Notes: generated from the letters alone by a model not told the origin. A stretch of 64,000 nucleotides of DNA from Clytia hemisphaerica (GCA_902728285.1 CACVBU010000895.1:62001-126000); one strand, 5' to 3'. Positions 1 to 11,900 are shown, numbered from the stretch's first letter. A program made the numbers and translations.

Positions 1-34
1 TGTCCCACGTGTTCTAAATTAAATTTTATAAATT

Positions 35-1519
35 TTGTTTCATGTGCTAGGCCCATGCAACACGAAACCAATTTTTATGCAAATGCAACAAATCTTTTTT
101 TATTGCAATTGCATAAAAACTGTTTCCGTGTTTTCAGGATCAAAGAAGGATCCCTCAAAATACAGGGGACTCAGTATCGGGTCCACTGTCTGCAAACTTG
201 TGGTTAATATCATTCTCAACAGACTCCGTGAATGGTATGAGAAACAGCTTTCAGACGAGCAAAATGGGTTTCGTTCAAATCGTGGTACGACAGACGGGAT
301 CTATACCGTTAAAAGGGTACATCAAATCAGCCACCGTAAGAAACAGATTGTATTCCTATTATTCGTTGACTTGTCTGCTGCGTTCGATCATATCCCACGT
401 AAATGGTTATTTGATTCAATAAGCTTACGATTTCGCAACAGTCAATCTCCAATATTGCTCAAAATTCTTGAAAAATTGTATCACCATACATCTCTATTAT
501 ACGAGGGAAAAGTTTTCGCAACCACATCCGGTGTTCGTCAGGGTGGCCCAGAAAGCCCTTTTCTCTTCAATCTGTACATAGACTTTGTTATGCGCCTGAT
601 GATCGAGAAAAGCCGTAACGATCCATTAATCCAGTTCTTTGTCCACAAGTATCGCATAAATAGTCATTCAATCTCAAGAAATGAAAGGGTGATAATGCGC
701 GAGAAAGGCTTGAGTTCATCAGGAACATCGTTGTTACCTTGGTGTGGCTATGCTGATGACTTAGTTTTATTTCTACAATCAAAAACTGGTCTCCAGAGCG
801 CTACTGTTCTGCTTAATGAAGTCTTTACAAAATTTGGTTTATCCATTAACTCTCAAAAAACCGAAACGATGATACTCAACCATCCAGATGAAATACCCTA
901 CCCATCCTCAATTATTGATCTCGGCGAAAGTCAACTGTCAAACGTGTCAGATTTTAAATATCTTGGTGCTTATCTCAATTCGAATCAGCCTAATACTGGT
1001 GAAAAGGAGATCACTCACCGTATTCAATTAGCATCTGCAAAATTTTCACAAATGTCAAATCTTTTACAAAACTTTCATTTAAAGCTGAAAACGAGAGTTT
1101 TGTTTTTGAATTGTTTTGTTCGAAGTCGTCTTGTGTATGCCTGTCAGAATTGGAACCTTAATCAAGAACAGTTTAATCGTCTTGACGTGGCGTATCGAAA
1201 ATTTCTGCGTCGAATGGTACGCGGTGGTTTCAGATTTGTGAATGAGAATCAAAATGATTACAGATTTTCAATAAACAATGCGCAGCTCCATAGGATCTGT
1301 GGAACCTCTGATGTTAGCTATTTTATTCAATCACAGCAACATCACTATGCTGCACACGTCCTTCGTATGCCCTCTTCTCGTTCTTTGAAATTATTAACAT
1401 TTAATGATGACCAATACACGAGAAGAGGTCGCCCTGCCAAGTCTTTGTTGGATCAAGTTGTTGGTCATAAAATGATTTCTATTAGTCAATTTTGTTCTCT
1501 TGCCTTAAGCAAGAAGTAA
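35..1519 (+). CDS. LINE (non-LTR) reverse transcriptase, 5'-truncated copy
   Basis: Reverse transcriptase of a non-LTR retrotransposon, which would copy element RNA into DNA at a nicked target. Recognisable homology begins near base 137 (KKDPSKYRGLS), so the first ~34 residues of the open frame are probably not element protein. Motif A is intact (FVDLSAAFD), the GVRQGGPESPFLFNLYID stretch follows, and the catalytic box is YADDLVLF. A C-terminal HVLRMP...RRGRP segment resembles that of RTE/jockey-like LINEs. No endonuclease domain is present, so the copy is 5'-truncated although its RT frame is open over 494 codons. The sequence just before the homology, ending tgttttcag, looks like a splice acceptor, so exonisation or insertion next to an intron end is possible. 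The clade is not certain. Confidence 0.8.
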   Translation: MFHVLGPCNTKPIFMQMQQIFFYCNCIKTVSVFSGSKKDPSKYRGLSIGSTVCKLVVNIILNRLREWYEKQLSDEQNGFRSNRGTTDGIYTVKRVHQISHRKKQIVFLLFVDLSAAFDHIPRKWLFDSISLRFRNSQSPILLKILEKLYHHTSLLYEGKVFATTSGVRQGGPESPFLFNLYIDFVMRLMIEKSRNDPLIQFFVHKYRINSHSISRNERVIMREKGLSSSGTSLLPWCGYADDLVLFLQSKTGLQSATVLLNEVFTKFGLSINSQKTETMILNHPDEIPYPSSIIDLGESQLSNVSDFKYLGAYLNSNQPNTGEKEITHRIQLASAKFSQMSNLLQNFHLKLKTRVLFLNCFVRSRLVYACQNWNLNQEQFNRLDVAYRKFLRRMVRGGFRFVNENQNDYRFSINNAQLHRICGTSDVSYFIQSQQHHYAAHVLRMPSSRSLKLLTFNDDQYTRRGRPAKSLLDQVVGHKMISISQFCSLALSKK

Positions 1520-1546
1520 TGATGTGAATTTGAATTTAATTAGTTC

Positions 1547-1651
1547 GACATGGGAAAATACCTCTAAGTGAATAGGCCTCACGGTGAGATACCTTCCCAT
1601 GTCCAACCATGTCCAGTAATGGGCGGTTGTAGAATTTTATTATTATTATTA
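1547..1651 (+). other. LINE 3' UTR stem-loop and (TTA)n tail
   Basis: Downstream of the LINE stop codon, GACATGGGAA (1547-1556) pairs with TTCCCATGTC (1594-1603). A (TTA)n run follows at 1637-1651. A 3' hairpin with a short simple-repeat tail is typical of LINE 3' ends, and this probably marks the end of the element. Reverse-transcriptase recognition of the hairpin is inference. Confidence 0.45.
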
Positions 1652-1654
1652 TGT

Positions 1655-2485
1655 CCCCGAAGCTTAATAGCTTGAACTCAAAAAAGACACGAAAGTCAAC
1701 GCTGTTAAACACCTTCAAGATGCTACGTCATAATTGCCTGATTATGATATAAAAAGCTAGAATAAATTTTAAAAATAGAAAAACAGTATCAAAAGTCTCA
1801 AGGAACTACGCAAAACACTAATGATTTGAGACGCTACGCTGGAGAAAGAAATAGAGAGCTAAATTAAACAGTGTTTCTTCAACTCCGAAAAATATCTTTC
1901 CGGCATATATATACTAATAATGTATCCTGTGCTTAGGTTTCTGTTTTTTAAGATTTATCAATGTTGCAATTCCGTCTGGTTTCTGGTTTCTTCATTAATC
2001 AGCATTTTTTGAGCTCTTTTAAAAAGTTATTTGCTGGTACGGCTACTAGAAATAAGATAGCCAGATGTAATTTTAAAAATCAATCTTAAGACTTACGCTT
2101 AGTTTCCGTCATGTGTTAGAATAATTTTGATTTCCAAAACTATGCAATTTCTACATGGTTAAAATTCCGTCAATGTGAGAAATAATTAGACATTCCATTA
2201 CTTTTTACTCCGAATAATTTGATCCTGGGTTGAATTTTTGGATCTTATTCTAACTAGATTTTTGTTTTGCTGGAATGTCTTAGAAAACAGCAAAAGATTA
2301 AAAAAATTGTTTCAATTATTTGAAATACGTTTTTCCAGCATTCTCTTATATATTACAGACGTGTACATTTTCTTTACTAAAACGTGATTGCTGGTGTTAT
2401 AGAAACGATTCTTTTCCAGCAATTGCTGATTTTCTTTTTAAACTTTAGGTGCCGATTTAACTGGTTTTTCATTTGAAACTATGAT
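1655..2485. other. AT-rich stretch without a recognised gene
   Basis: No ORF or exon is recognisable. Scattered GCTGG/CCAGC words (about 2030, 2270, 2333, 2388 and 2416) lead into the denser palindrome cluster that follows. Confidence 0.5.
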
Positions 2486-2664
2486 GGCCGGCATTTGCTG
2501 GTGTATTTAGTGACAAGTATTTGCTGCTGTCTCTATAAGATTGTGTCGCCAGCATTTTCTGGTGTTTTTGAAAAATTGTGTCGCCAGCATTTGCTGGTGT
2601 TTTTACAATGTGGTCAGCATTTGCTGGTGTCTCTATAAGATTGTCTCGCCAGCATTTTCTGGTG
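2486..2664. repeat. cluster of degenerate CCAGCATTTGCTGG palindromes
   Basis: Five copies of a 17-nt core (variants of GCCAGCATTTGCTGGTG) lie at about 2487, 2549, 2582, 2613 and 2648, embedded in a diverged tandem repeat with spacers such as TCTCTATAAGATTGTGTC. Each core is itself palindromic (CCAGCA-TT-TGCTGG). Overlapping ORFs on both strands are by-products of the repeat. A tandem repeat by descent or an array of dimeric protein-binding sites would both fit. Confidence 0.6.
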
Positions 2665-3579
2665 TTTTCCAACAAGTTAGGATGTATTTTGTTTCTTGAT
2701 GGACGTTCTAAAATTTCCAAAAGCACAAAGTTCATAAGAAGCAAATCAAGCGTGTTCAATTTAAGCTTGCAAACAATAGGTCTTTTGTTAAAAAAACAGC
2801 ACGTTTATACATGTTTTTTTATCATTTAGTCCAAATCCTATAAAAAATTAAGAACATGACCAGGCAGAAAGCAAGAAAATGGGACATTTTAATAAATTTA
2901 GACTTCTCTTTTCACAAAACTGGATAAGTATGTATGTTTTGACAAGATTTCAAATTTTCCAAAACAATGTTGGTTTAATCAGGTTTGATTTGTCCAGATA
3001 TCGAAGAGATGTCAAAAGACTGACGTAGTGACGTAATTGATTTTAAAATCTAAAACTTTGATAAGAAGGTCTTAGGCTAATATTTGCTGAAAATAAGCAC
3101 ATAGGCTAAGGCAGATTTCATAATAAAATATAAAATACTGTGTATTCAGTGAAAGACCTGAGGAAGATCTACAGATAATGAACATATAGTAATATCTTTA
3201 GTTTGTAAAACTAAGATGTATTTCACAAGATTTTACTATTTGATAAATTTAATAAAATAAACGATAACTACATATAGGCTTGCTATAAATTTTTAGCGGT
3301 GAGAAAGGTATTTCAAGTTTTGGCAGGAGTTCGAAAAGCATGGCAAATCGTTTAAGTACAGGTTGTACAGAGTGGTGACAAAATGACGTTTTTACTATAT
3401 GATTACAATGAAAAACTATTCAAATGGTTGTCAGTAGTAGTTGCCCTCTAGTAACGACTTCCGGTTAGCTTGACGCAAAAAACCTTGACCAATAATAAGT
3501 TGTCAGTGCTCAGTGCTCAGTGGTCCTTATTTCTCATTACGCTTTACGACCGTGAAATTGCCTATATTAAAGGTTAAAC
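2665..3579. other. intergenic, no gene seen
   Basis: AT-rich sequence with no convincing ORF, exon or repeat, ending at the TA that flanks the next inverted-repeat element. Confidence 0.5.
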
Positions 3580-3581
3580 TA

Positions 3582-4858
3582 GGTCACAGTGTGGATCTAA
3601 ACCACACTGAAACGACCGCCTTCCATCACGCTCGCGAATGAGCGCGCGCACATTATTAACGCACATATAACGTACATGTCATCTCCAGTACATTTTAGAT
3701 TATTCATTGAAAACAGATTACAATATAGTCATTTTTCATGTCTCGATTATTCAATTCCGAATAAAAGACATTCAGCGAAAAAAAAGAGAAACACCTGGGT
3801 AATCTAGTTAAAAAAACCGAAAGTAAATGGTAGACGAAGTAATGAGCCAAGGCAAAACGAGATTAGCGTACCACTATGAAAGAAACCGCCTCCGGCGGTC
3901 GATTATACATCTAGCCTCATCTCTTTAAATTCCTTGTATTTCTTACGTAGATATTCCCGATGTGACTTGGTCAGGACGTCGTTGATTAGTGTAAACCCCT
4001 ATAAAAAATGACGCTTGCTTTTGGAATCCAGCCATCTCACGGTATCATCTTGTGCCTTTTGTCGTTTGAATAGAGCATATGAGGAACCCATTTCTTATTC
4101 CAGCTTCCCTTCCAATAATTTACTGTACTCTCACTTGATTTTCCTCAACGTCGATCATCTTCCCTAAGAAATCAAAAGGTTGATATCAATAGATGAAATA
4201 TGTAGGTCGGTAATCAATCGAGTCACTTATCTAGCGGAGCCCAGTGAAAGAATACAAGTATTCTAAATATTTACCTATTGTAGGTTGTGTTTGGCTATCA
4301 ATCAGCCATATTGCCGCACCATCTGTCCATATTCCATTTTTAGCTCCGATACTATTTCCACTGCATTTCCCTTTTGCATGTCTTGCTTGTATGCTCCCGT
4401 GTATTCCTTAAAAGAATTTAAGTTTTAAATAGAGTTTTGTTTGTAAAAAATTGTTGTTTCGTATTACTTCGAATAAACATCCCTACACGCCTCTCAAGAG
4501 GCAAATTACTTCTCCTCCTCGAAGTGTCGATATTATCGACCGCCGGAGGCGGTTTCTTTTATAGTAGTACGCTAATCTCGTTTTGCTTTGGCTCATGACT
4601 TTGTCTACCATTTACTTTCGGTTTTTTAACTAGATTACCCGGGTGTTTTTCTTTTTTCTTACCCCTGAATGTCTTTTATTCGGAATTGAATAATCGAGAC
4701 ATGAAAAACGACTATATTATAATCTGCTTTAAATGAATAATCTAAAATGTACTGGAGATGACATGTAGGCGTTAATAATGTGCGCGCGCTCTTTCGCGAG
4801 GGTGATATGCGTGATGGAAGGCGGTCGTTTCAGTGTGGTTTACATCCACACTGTGACC
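3582..4858. mobile_element. non-autonomous TIR element with ~322-bp arms and TA target duplication
   Basis: The left arm (3582-3903) is nearly the reverse complement of the right arm (4535-4858). The termini are GGTCACAGTGTGG...CCACACTGTGACC. TA lies immediately outside both ends (3580-3581 and 4859-4860), consistent with a Tc1/mariner-type or other TA-specific insertion. Both inner arm ends contain a GC-rich palindrome around ACCGCC/GGCGGT. The ~630-bp interior has no transposase ORF, so it is non-autonomous. Confidence 0.75.
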
Positions 4859-4933
4859 TAGTATCGGAAAATTATCTATTTTCGCAGTTGTATTATAAAA
4901 CTATAATTGATCATACATTTTAGTATGATAAGT

Positions 4934-5783
4934 TCATGAGGTATAGTCCCGGCTATAGTAGGAGCTATGTCTAACTTCAAATGATTCTTTATTATGATTC
5001 AATACCTGTGGAGCTTCACCATGGTCCATATCGTATACTGTACGAGCGACTTCGATTCCAGGCACCTCGGTATTGGCGGTGAAGTCCGTTGAATAGGTCT
5101 TTTCCAACAATTTCGGAAGCCCCCATTGAGTTTCACCTTTGTATTGGTACAACTTACTCTCGATATTCAAAAGTCACTCCACTCCTCTTTCAGTTCGCTC
5201 TTGAAAAGACGAGATCCTCGGTAGTACTTTCCAATATCGTTCTTCAGGCGTGCAAAGTCTTGGCAATCTTTGTTAACTGGCACAAGCTTCGGTGTGATTT
5301 GAAGGTTGATGTTTTCCTCTTATATGAACAGTAAAAATAGAGTTTCACAAAATTGAGAATACCGGGATCTACAGTTATTTTATTTTTACCTCCGTATGTC
5401 TCATGATCGCAAAACCACGGATATATAATGAACATTTCTTCTCGGAGGCAGTCTTTATGGCAAATCTTTCAAATCATATAGAAGTCTGCAGTCCGCAAAT
5501 CAAAATGTCTCACGTAGGGTCCACACCTTTATTATAACGATACTGTAAGTTGATGATTATATCACTTACATTTAAAATTTTTAGTGTCTCGTCAAGTGGC
5601 AACCATTCTTTGTCGTTCGCCCAGTTTTTGTATTTCATTTATACCACACCGTTGGACTTAACGATCTTGAAACAGTGCGGATACACAATATTGTGAAGGC
5701 CTTTCATCATTGGACCCAACCATTCCCGAATATCGTAAATGTACTCCATCAATGATATTTCAGGCATTGGCTTGTACGTTTCC
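4934..5783 (-). pseudogene. unrecognised multi-exon gene, decayed (last two exons)
   Basis: Two minus-strand exons are readable. The upstream exon (5783 to 5390) follows an acceptor gttttcag, encodes segments such as MEYIYDIREWLGPMM and VRHFDLRTADFYMI, and ends at donor G|GTAAAA. A 71-nt intron (5389-5319, ending ATAAG) leads to the last exon (5318-4934), containing KDCQDFARLKNDIGKYYRG and TVYDMDHGEAPQVL, then a stop. The phases match across the intron. Lesions: TAA near 5640, a 1-nt frameshift near 5511, TGA near 5477 and a 1-nt frameshift at the T run near 5172. Further 5' exons are likely but not resolved. I do not recognise the family; a host gene relic and a transposon protein are both possible. 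Position between two inverted-repeat elements suggests an old TE-rich locus. Confidence 0.5.
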
Positions 5784-5980
5784 CTGAAAACACGCATAAG
5801 ATCTAAAATGAGATTACCGAACCATTATCTTCAAATATTTCTACCCCACACCGCGGCATAAGCGAGTTTATGTATCTACCTTTTGTCCTGAAACGATTTT
5901 TGACTCGCAAAATCGATTACGGGAAAAACGCTGATTTACCGTAGTCCTCAGCAGAGAAAAATAAAAAACTAACCGTCGCC

Positions 5981-6550
5981 CAGGGGGGGGGGTCAGTACT
6001 AAAATGTAAGACATACATGAGTACTAAAAGGATTTTCGCTAATTTTTGACATACCCCCACCTATTTTTCGAAAATGTTATTTTAGTACACATGTACTAAA
6101 ATTATTTTGAGCAATTTAACATAGGTACCACCCATTTTTTGCCCTTTTACGGCTTTAAATTTATCAAAATGAAGTCATTGTTACAAACCTAGTCGAATTT
6201 AGTGCATCAAATCTGCAAAATAATATAATTTTATTACTAAACTGTGCTGAACTGTACATAAAAATATTTTTAAAAAATATTTAAAAAATTGGAAAAATTC
6301 TGAAAGATTTCTGAAGATTTTTTCGAAAATTCCTGAAAAAAAAAAAATATTTTCCAAAATTGTTAAAAAATGCTCCATTTTGGCTGATTTTAGAACAAAA
6401 TAGTAAGATTTTTCAGAAATTTCTTTAAGGGACCACCCTTTTTGGTATTTTAGTACACATGGTACTAAAATTATTTTTGAGCTTTTTTGCAGTACCACCA
6501 CGTCACTAAATGTCATGATGTCTGAGATTTTAGTACCGACCCCCCCCCTG
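5981..6550. mobile_element. hAT-like MITE with 7-bp target duplication
   Basis: The ends are CAGGGGGGG...CCCCCCCTG, with ~35-bp terminal inverted repeats (poly-G followed by GTACTAAAAT). CGTCGCC is repeated exactly on both sides (5974-5980 and 6551-6557), a 7-bp target duplication. Inside, a ~32-bp direct repeat (TTAGTACACATG...GAGC) occurs near 6082 and 6450. There is no transposase; the long minus-strand ORF here is low-complexity AT-rich sequence. CAG/CTG ends suggest hAT, although the usual duplication there is 8 bp. Confidence 0.7.
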
Positions 6551-6557
6551 CGTCGCC

Positions 6558-7472
6558 ACCATCGAAAATACGGGAAACATAAACTCGCTATAGATTGTTT
6601 TCTGGTGAATCAATGATAGGTATTGATTATCTGAGATAGAGTGCTGACTATTTGGTGGCCTAAAAAATACACAACTATTCTGGCCCCATATCATTTGACT
6701 ACAAGATTTTCATTGTTCTGACGGTACCAAAAGGATCGTTCGAGTTAAGGAGACATTATTGAGACTACTGCATTTCGCGCATACTGGTGAAATTCTTTTT
6801 ATTGGAAAAGTATTTTAAAAATTACCAACGTTCAGGGTGATCCCCACCACTCCCAAAATTAACGAAATCGAAATTATTTACCATTTATGTACACTGAACC
6901 CAAACGTTGGTTGAAATCCGTGAAAAGAATTAATCAATGTGTATGTCTGAATGGTATTGAAAAAGAAAATGCTAGAAAAGGACAAGACTTAATTCTAGAG
7001 TGACTTTCGGCATCTTATTAGTATATAACCAAAGAGAATTTCTTTTCAGCTCACAATTTAATTATAAAGCCACTATATTCGCTCCAAAAATAACTAAATA
7101 AGAACGATTTAGTCAGTTTTGGATTAGGCTACTAGCTAGCAGTCATTTCATAGACAAATAATAATATATGAAATATCCTTACCCTTTCATCATGAAGTTC
7201 AACTTGATCTATAAATAAGACAACATTTTAGTCAGGTAAGAACGCAAAACATATATTACAAATCCAAAAAAACATTTTTAATCGAATAGAGGATAATTTC
7301 TACAGCTTTTCATAGAAAACGAAAAAAAAAACAATACCCCATACCTTTTTGGAGACTTCAAGATGGACAAGAAGCGCAAGGAACCATATATGACGTATTG
7401 GTTTATACATTCACGGTATCAGTTGTCCATTTGGAGATAAAGGTTGTCCGGTAGGCTAGTTCGTCAGCTAAA
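6558..7472. other. intergenic, no gene seen
   Basis: AT-rich and without a recognisable ORF. AGCGAGTTTATGT near 5863 recurs inverted near 6580, so the MITE may be nested in an older inverted-repeat element. This is weak. Confidence 0.4.
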
Positions 7473-7749
7473 TGGGCTTTTCCAGAAAAATACCGTATAC
7501 CCCTGTTGAGGAGGTCCATCATTTTGTGGCTAGAAATGCTGCAACCCCCTGGAATTCCAGGCAATTTCAGGCTTAAACCCCTCTGGAATTCTGAATTTTA
7601 GTAGGATTTAAAAGGCTACCGCCATGGAATTCCAGTTATTTTTGACAGACTTTTGTATCTCCCTATGGAATTCCGCCACATACCAAACCCTTGGAACAGA
7701 AATGGACCTCCTCAACAGGGGGCATACGGTTATTTTCTGGAAAAGCCCA
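7473..7749. mobile_element. 277-bp inverted-repeat element with EcoRI-like palindromes inside
   Basis: Arms 7473-7519 and 7702-7749 (~47 bp) are near-perfect reverse complements starting TGGGCTTTTCCAGAAAA. The interior carries four or five TGGAATTCC-type palindromes (about 7550, 7580, 7625, 7669 and 7690). No target duplication could be fixed. A MITE is the simplest reading. Confidence 0.55.
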
Positions 7750-8339
7750 ATATCAGAACAGAATGTTCAATTTCAATTCAAGATTGAATCATGTGGCCAC
7801 TGAAACAGATCGAGCTTGCGAATGGTTTCTGCCCATGGTCGAGCGCTCCATTCAAGTGCGTTTTGAGTTTATCAATTAGTACCGACACCGGTATTAAAAC
7901 AAAAACCAAATTGACCAACATCAAATCCAAAACATTAGATTTGTTGGAAAGAGTTAATTGTTGTTGCATTGGTATTATTGGTATCATTGATCATTTCGAA
8001 ACAAGGTAAATCCACAATATGATTATTTTTATTGAAACGATAAGCATATTGAGCTTATATTGTCTTTGTTATTTTTAAGTAATTAAATAACTTTGCTAAT
8101 ATTCCCAAAACACTAAGCACAGTTTGGCTATGAGGTAATTATCGTAAAAAGATCGTAAAATGTGTTATAATATATGATTGAAAAACTGTTTTATCATCGC
8201 TACCCCCGTTTTTATTTTTAAAATTAGGAGATTTGATGTTTCACAGAAAAGTGCTACCAAGGGGTATTTCGGGTCCCATATCTTCCGAAGGACTTTAATA
8301 AAATTATTAAAAAAGATTTTTATTGCTTTATAAAAAAGA
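7750..8339. other. intergenic, no gene seen
   Basis: Only short overlapping ORFs on both strands, with no family resemblance. Confidence 0.45.
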
Positions 8340-8800
8340 AAGTTAGAGAATAATGAAAGACAAGATAGTTTTGTATACATAGCCAACGGAAAACATATCT
8401 TTGTGGAGCAAAAACTTTTAAGAGTTTGATCAAAATTCTTTTCAAAGTTTAAGTCTTATGAATTATCTTAACCCTCAAAAATAAAAAAATGTTGACAGAA
8501 ATTTTTAGAAGTTAGTAATTATTAATAAGATTATTTAAAAATTTGTTCATTGTTTTGTAACAAAAGATAAAAGGAAAATGGAAAACAAGATACTTTAGTA
8601 TACATAACCAACAGAAAAATGTTCTTGTGGAGTAAAAATTTGATCAAACTGTTTTCAAAGTTTAAGTGTCGTAAAATTATTTAACCCTATAAAAACAGAC
8701 TAAAATTTGTCATAAATGTTTAGATTTTAGATAAAACTTTGTTTGCTTTGCTGTAAGAAAAGGTCGAGGAAAAATGAAACAGTCATTCTTAACAAGTCAA
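8340..8800. repeat. diverged tandem duplicate, ~227-bp period
   Basis: A segment starting near 8353 (GACAAGATAGTTTTGTATACATAG) recurs near 8580 with substitutions. Both copies run on through a CTTGTGGAG-type word and a TTCAAAGTTTAAGT word. A third partial copy may begin near 8770. It abuts the 406-bp satellite and may be an older array. Confidence 0.5.
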
Positions 8801-8974
8801 CAGCCAAGTTGGATTTTAGATAAAAGATCTGTAAAAGTTTTTCTCTAAACAAAAACAAAAATGATTGTTAAAAATCTAACTTCGCCGACTGAACTTCAAA
8901 GAAAACTAGAATAACATTTGATAGGTGAAACTATACAGTCATTGAACCCTGATATGCATGATTTCTTTGAAATC

Positions 8975-11900
8975 CAGAATGAAAAATCTCAGTTACTTTC
9001 TTTTATTTTATTTCATTTATTTTATTTCATTCTGTTAATTTTGCTTGAAATGAAAAAGATATTTTAAAGGAAGTTTAGTTTAAAAACAAGATTTTAATGA
9101 TCATTAAAATTAGCATAACAATTACCATATTCAACTATACAGTAAAGTATTACGATATGTTACTGGTCTTGACATGAGAAAAAAGAGATTAATTTTTGTG
9201 TACATGATGAGCTGATTCACATAAATTTTGCCAAGTGTTTGATCCAATGCATTTTAAAGTATTATTAGAATTTAATTCTTGCCAATACACGTTTTTTTTT
9301 TTATAAGGAACCTTAACTTTGCTCTGAGCCTGGAGTTCCTTATTTTTACAGAGAATTTCAGTCTCAAAGTTCCTTATCGAGTTCCTTACTACATAGGAAA
9401 TTTTGAACTTTTTGACCCTTGAAAGATCAAAATTTGGTCAAATTAGTCCCAATAAGGTACATTATTTTCAAATCCACTTATTCTCAGCCTGAGCAGTTCC
9501 TTAACAATTCCTTATTTTTTGAAGCATTTTCAGCCTCGAGTTCCTTATAAACGTGTTCCTTATAAAAAAAAAAAACGTGTATAACACTTAAAAAATAGAT
9601 TTGACATCAATTATACCAAATTTGATAAAGGTGTTAAAGAAAATATCCTTATCCATCTCTTAAAGAAAACTTCAAGGTAAAAGAGAACTTTCATTGATAA
9701 CAGGTTAACAACTGAAAAATCGAACTTTAAATGAAAATCTCTGTAAATTTTGCTCAAAATGAAAAAGATATTGTAAAGAGAGTTTAATTTAAAAACTAGA
9801 TTTTAATGATCATTAAAATTATCATAACAATTACCATATTCAACTTTACAGTAAAGTATTACGATATGTTACTGGTCTTGACATGAGAAATAAGAGATTA
9901 TTTTTTTTGGAAATGATGAGCTGATTCACATAAATTTTGCCTAGTGTTTGATCCAATGCATCATAGCTTTTCATTAAAATTTAATTTATGCCAATATAAC
10001 CATCAAAAAATTTTTTGACATCAATTATGCCAAATTTGATAAAAGTGTTAATTAAAATATCGATTTCTTAAAGAATACTTCTAGGTAACAACTGAAAAGT
10101 CAAACTTTAAATGAAAATCTCAGTTAATTTTGCTCCAAATGAAAAAGATATTGTAAAGAGCTATACAGTTAAGCATTAAGATCTGCTACTGGTGTAGAAA
10201 TGAGAAACAAGAGATTACTTTTGTGTGAATGATGAGCTGATTTAGATAAAATATGCCAAGTGTTTGATCCAAGATATTATAAGTTATCATTAGAATTCAA
10301 TATAACCATCAACAAAAGATTTGAGATCAATTTTATCAACTCTGATAAAGTGTTAATTAGAATATCCATTTCTTAAAGAAAACTTCAAGGTATAAGAGAA
10401 CTTTCATTGATAATAGGTTAACAATTGAAGAGTCGAACTCTAAATGAAAATCTCTGTAAATTTTGATCGAAATGAAAAAGATATTGTAAAGAGAGTTTAG
10501 TTTAAAAACTAGATTTTAATGATCATTAAAATTAGCATAACAATTATCATCTTCAGTTATACAGTTAAGTACTACGATCTGCTACTGGTGTAGAAATGAG
10601 AAATAAGAGATTACTTTTTGTGTGAATGATGAGCTGATTTAAATAAAATATGCCAAGTGTTTGATCCAAGGCATTATAAGTTATCATTAGAATTCAGTTC
10701 ATGCCAATATAACCATCAAAATAGATTTGAGATCAATTTTATCAACTCTGATAAAGTGTTAATTAGAATATCCATTTCTTAAAGAAAACTTCAAGGTAAA
10801 AGAGAACTTTCATTGATAACAAGTTAAGAACTGAAAAGTCGAACTTTAAATGAAAATCTCTGTAAATTTTGATCGAAATGAAAAAGATATTGTAAAGAGA
10901 TTTTAGTTTAAAATCTAGATTTTAATTATCATTAAAATTAGCATAACAATTACCATGTTCAGTTATACAGTTAAGTATTACGATCTGCTACTGGTGTAGA
11001 AATGAGAAATAAGAGATTACTTTTTGTGCGAATGATGAGCTGATTTAAGTAAAAAATGCCACGTGTTTGATCCAAGGTATTATAAGTTATCATTAGAATT
11101 CAGTTCATGCCAATATAACCATCAAAAAAGATTTGAGATCAATTTTATCAACACTGATAAAGTGTTAATTAGAATATCCATTTCTTAAAGATACCTTCAA
11201 GGTAAAAGAGAACTTTCATTGATAACAGGTTAACAACTGAAAAGTCGAACTCTAAATGAAAATCTCTGTAAATTTTGATCGAAATGAAAAATATATTGTA
11301 AAGAGAGTTTAGTTTAAAAACTAGATTTTAATGATCATTAAAATTAGCATAACAATTACCATGTTCAGTTATACAGTTAGGTATTACGATCTGCTACTGG
11401 TGTAGAAATGAGAAATAAGAGATTACTTTTTGTGTGAATGATGAGCTGATTTAAATAAAATATGCCAAGTGTTTGATCCAAGGAATTATAAGTTATCATT
11501 AGAATTCAGTTCATGCCAATATAACCATCAAAAAAGATTTGAGATCAATTTTATCAACTGTGATAAAGTGTTAATTAGAATATCCATTTTTAAAAGATAC
11601 CTTCAAGGTAAAAGAGAACTTTCATTGATAACAGGTTAACAACTGAAAAGTCGAACTCTAAATGAAAATCTCTGTAAATTTTGATCGAAATGAAAAATAT
11701 ATTGTAAAGAGAGTTTAGTTTAAAAACTAGATTTTAATGACCATTAAAATTAGCATAACAATTACCATGTTCAGCTATACAGTTAAGTATTACGATCTCC
11801 TACTGGTGTAGAAATGAGAAATAAGAGATTACTTTTTGTGCGAATCATGAGCTAATTTAGATAAAATATGCCAAGTGTTTGATCCAAGGTATTATAAGTT

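Noticed and set aside
6199..6516. 105-codon minus-strand ORF
   Set aside because: It is Phe/Lys-rich low-complexity translation entirely within a MITE.
5855..6592. Older inverted-repeat element around the poly-G MITE (AGCGAGTTTATGT and its inverse)
   Set aside because: Only ~13 bp match and neither edge nor target duplication can be fixed; it could be chance.
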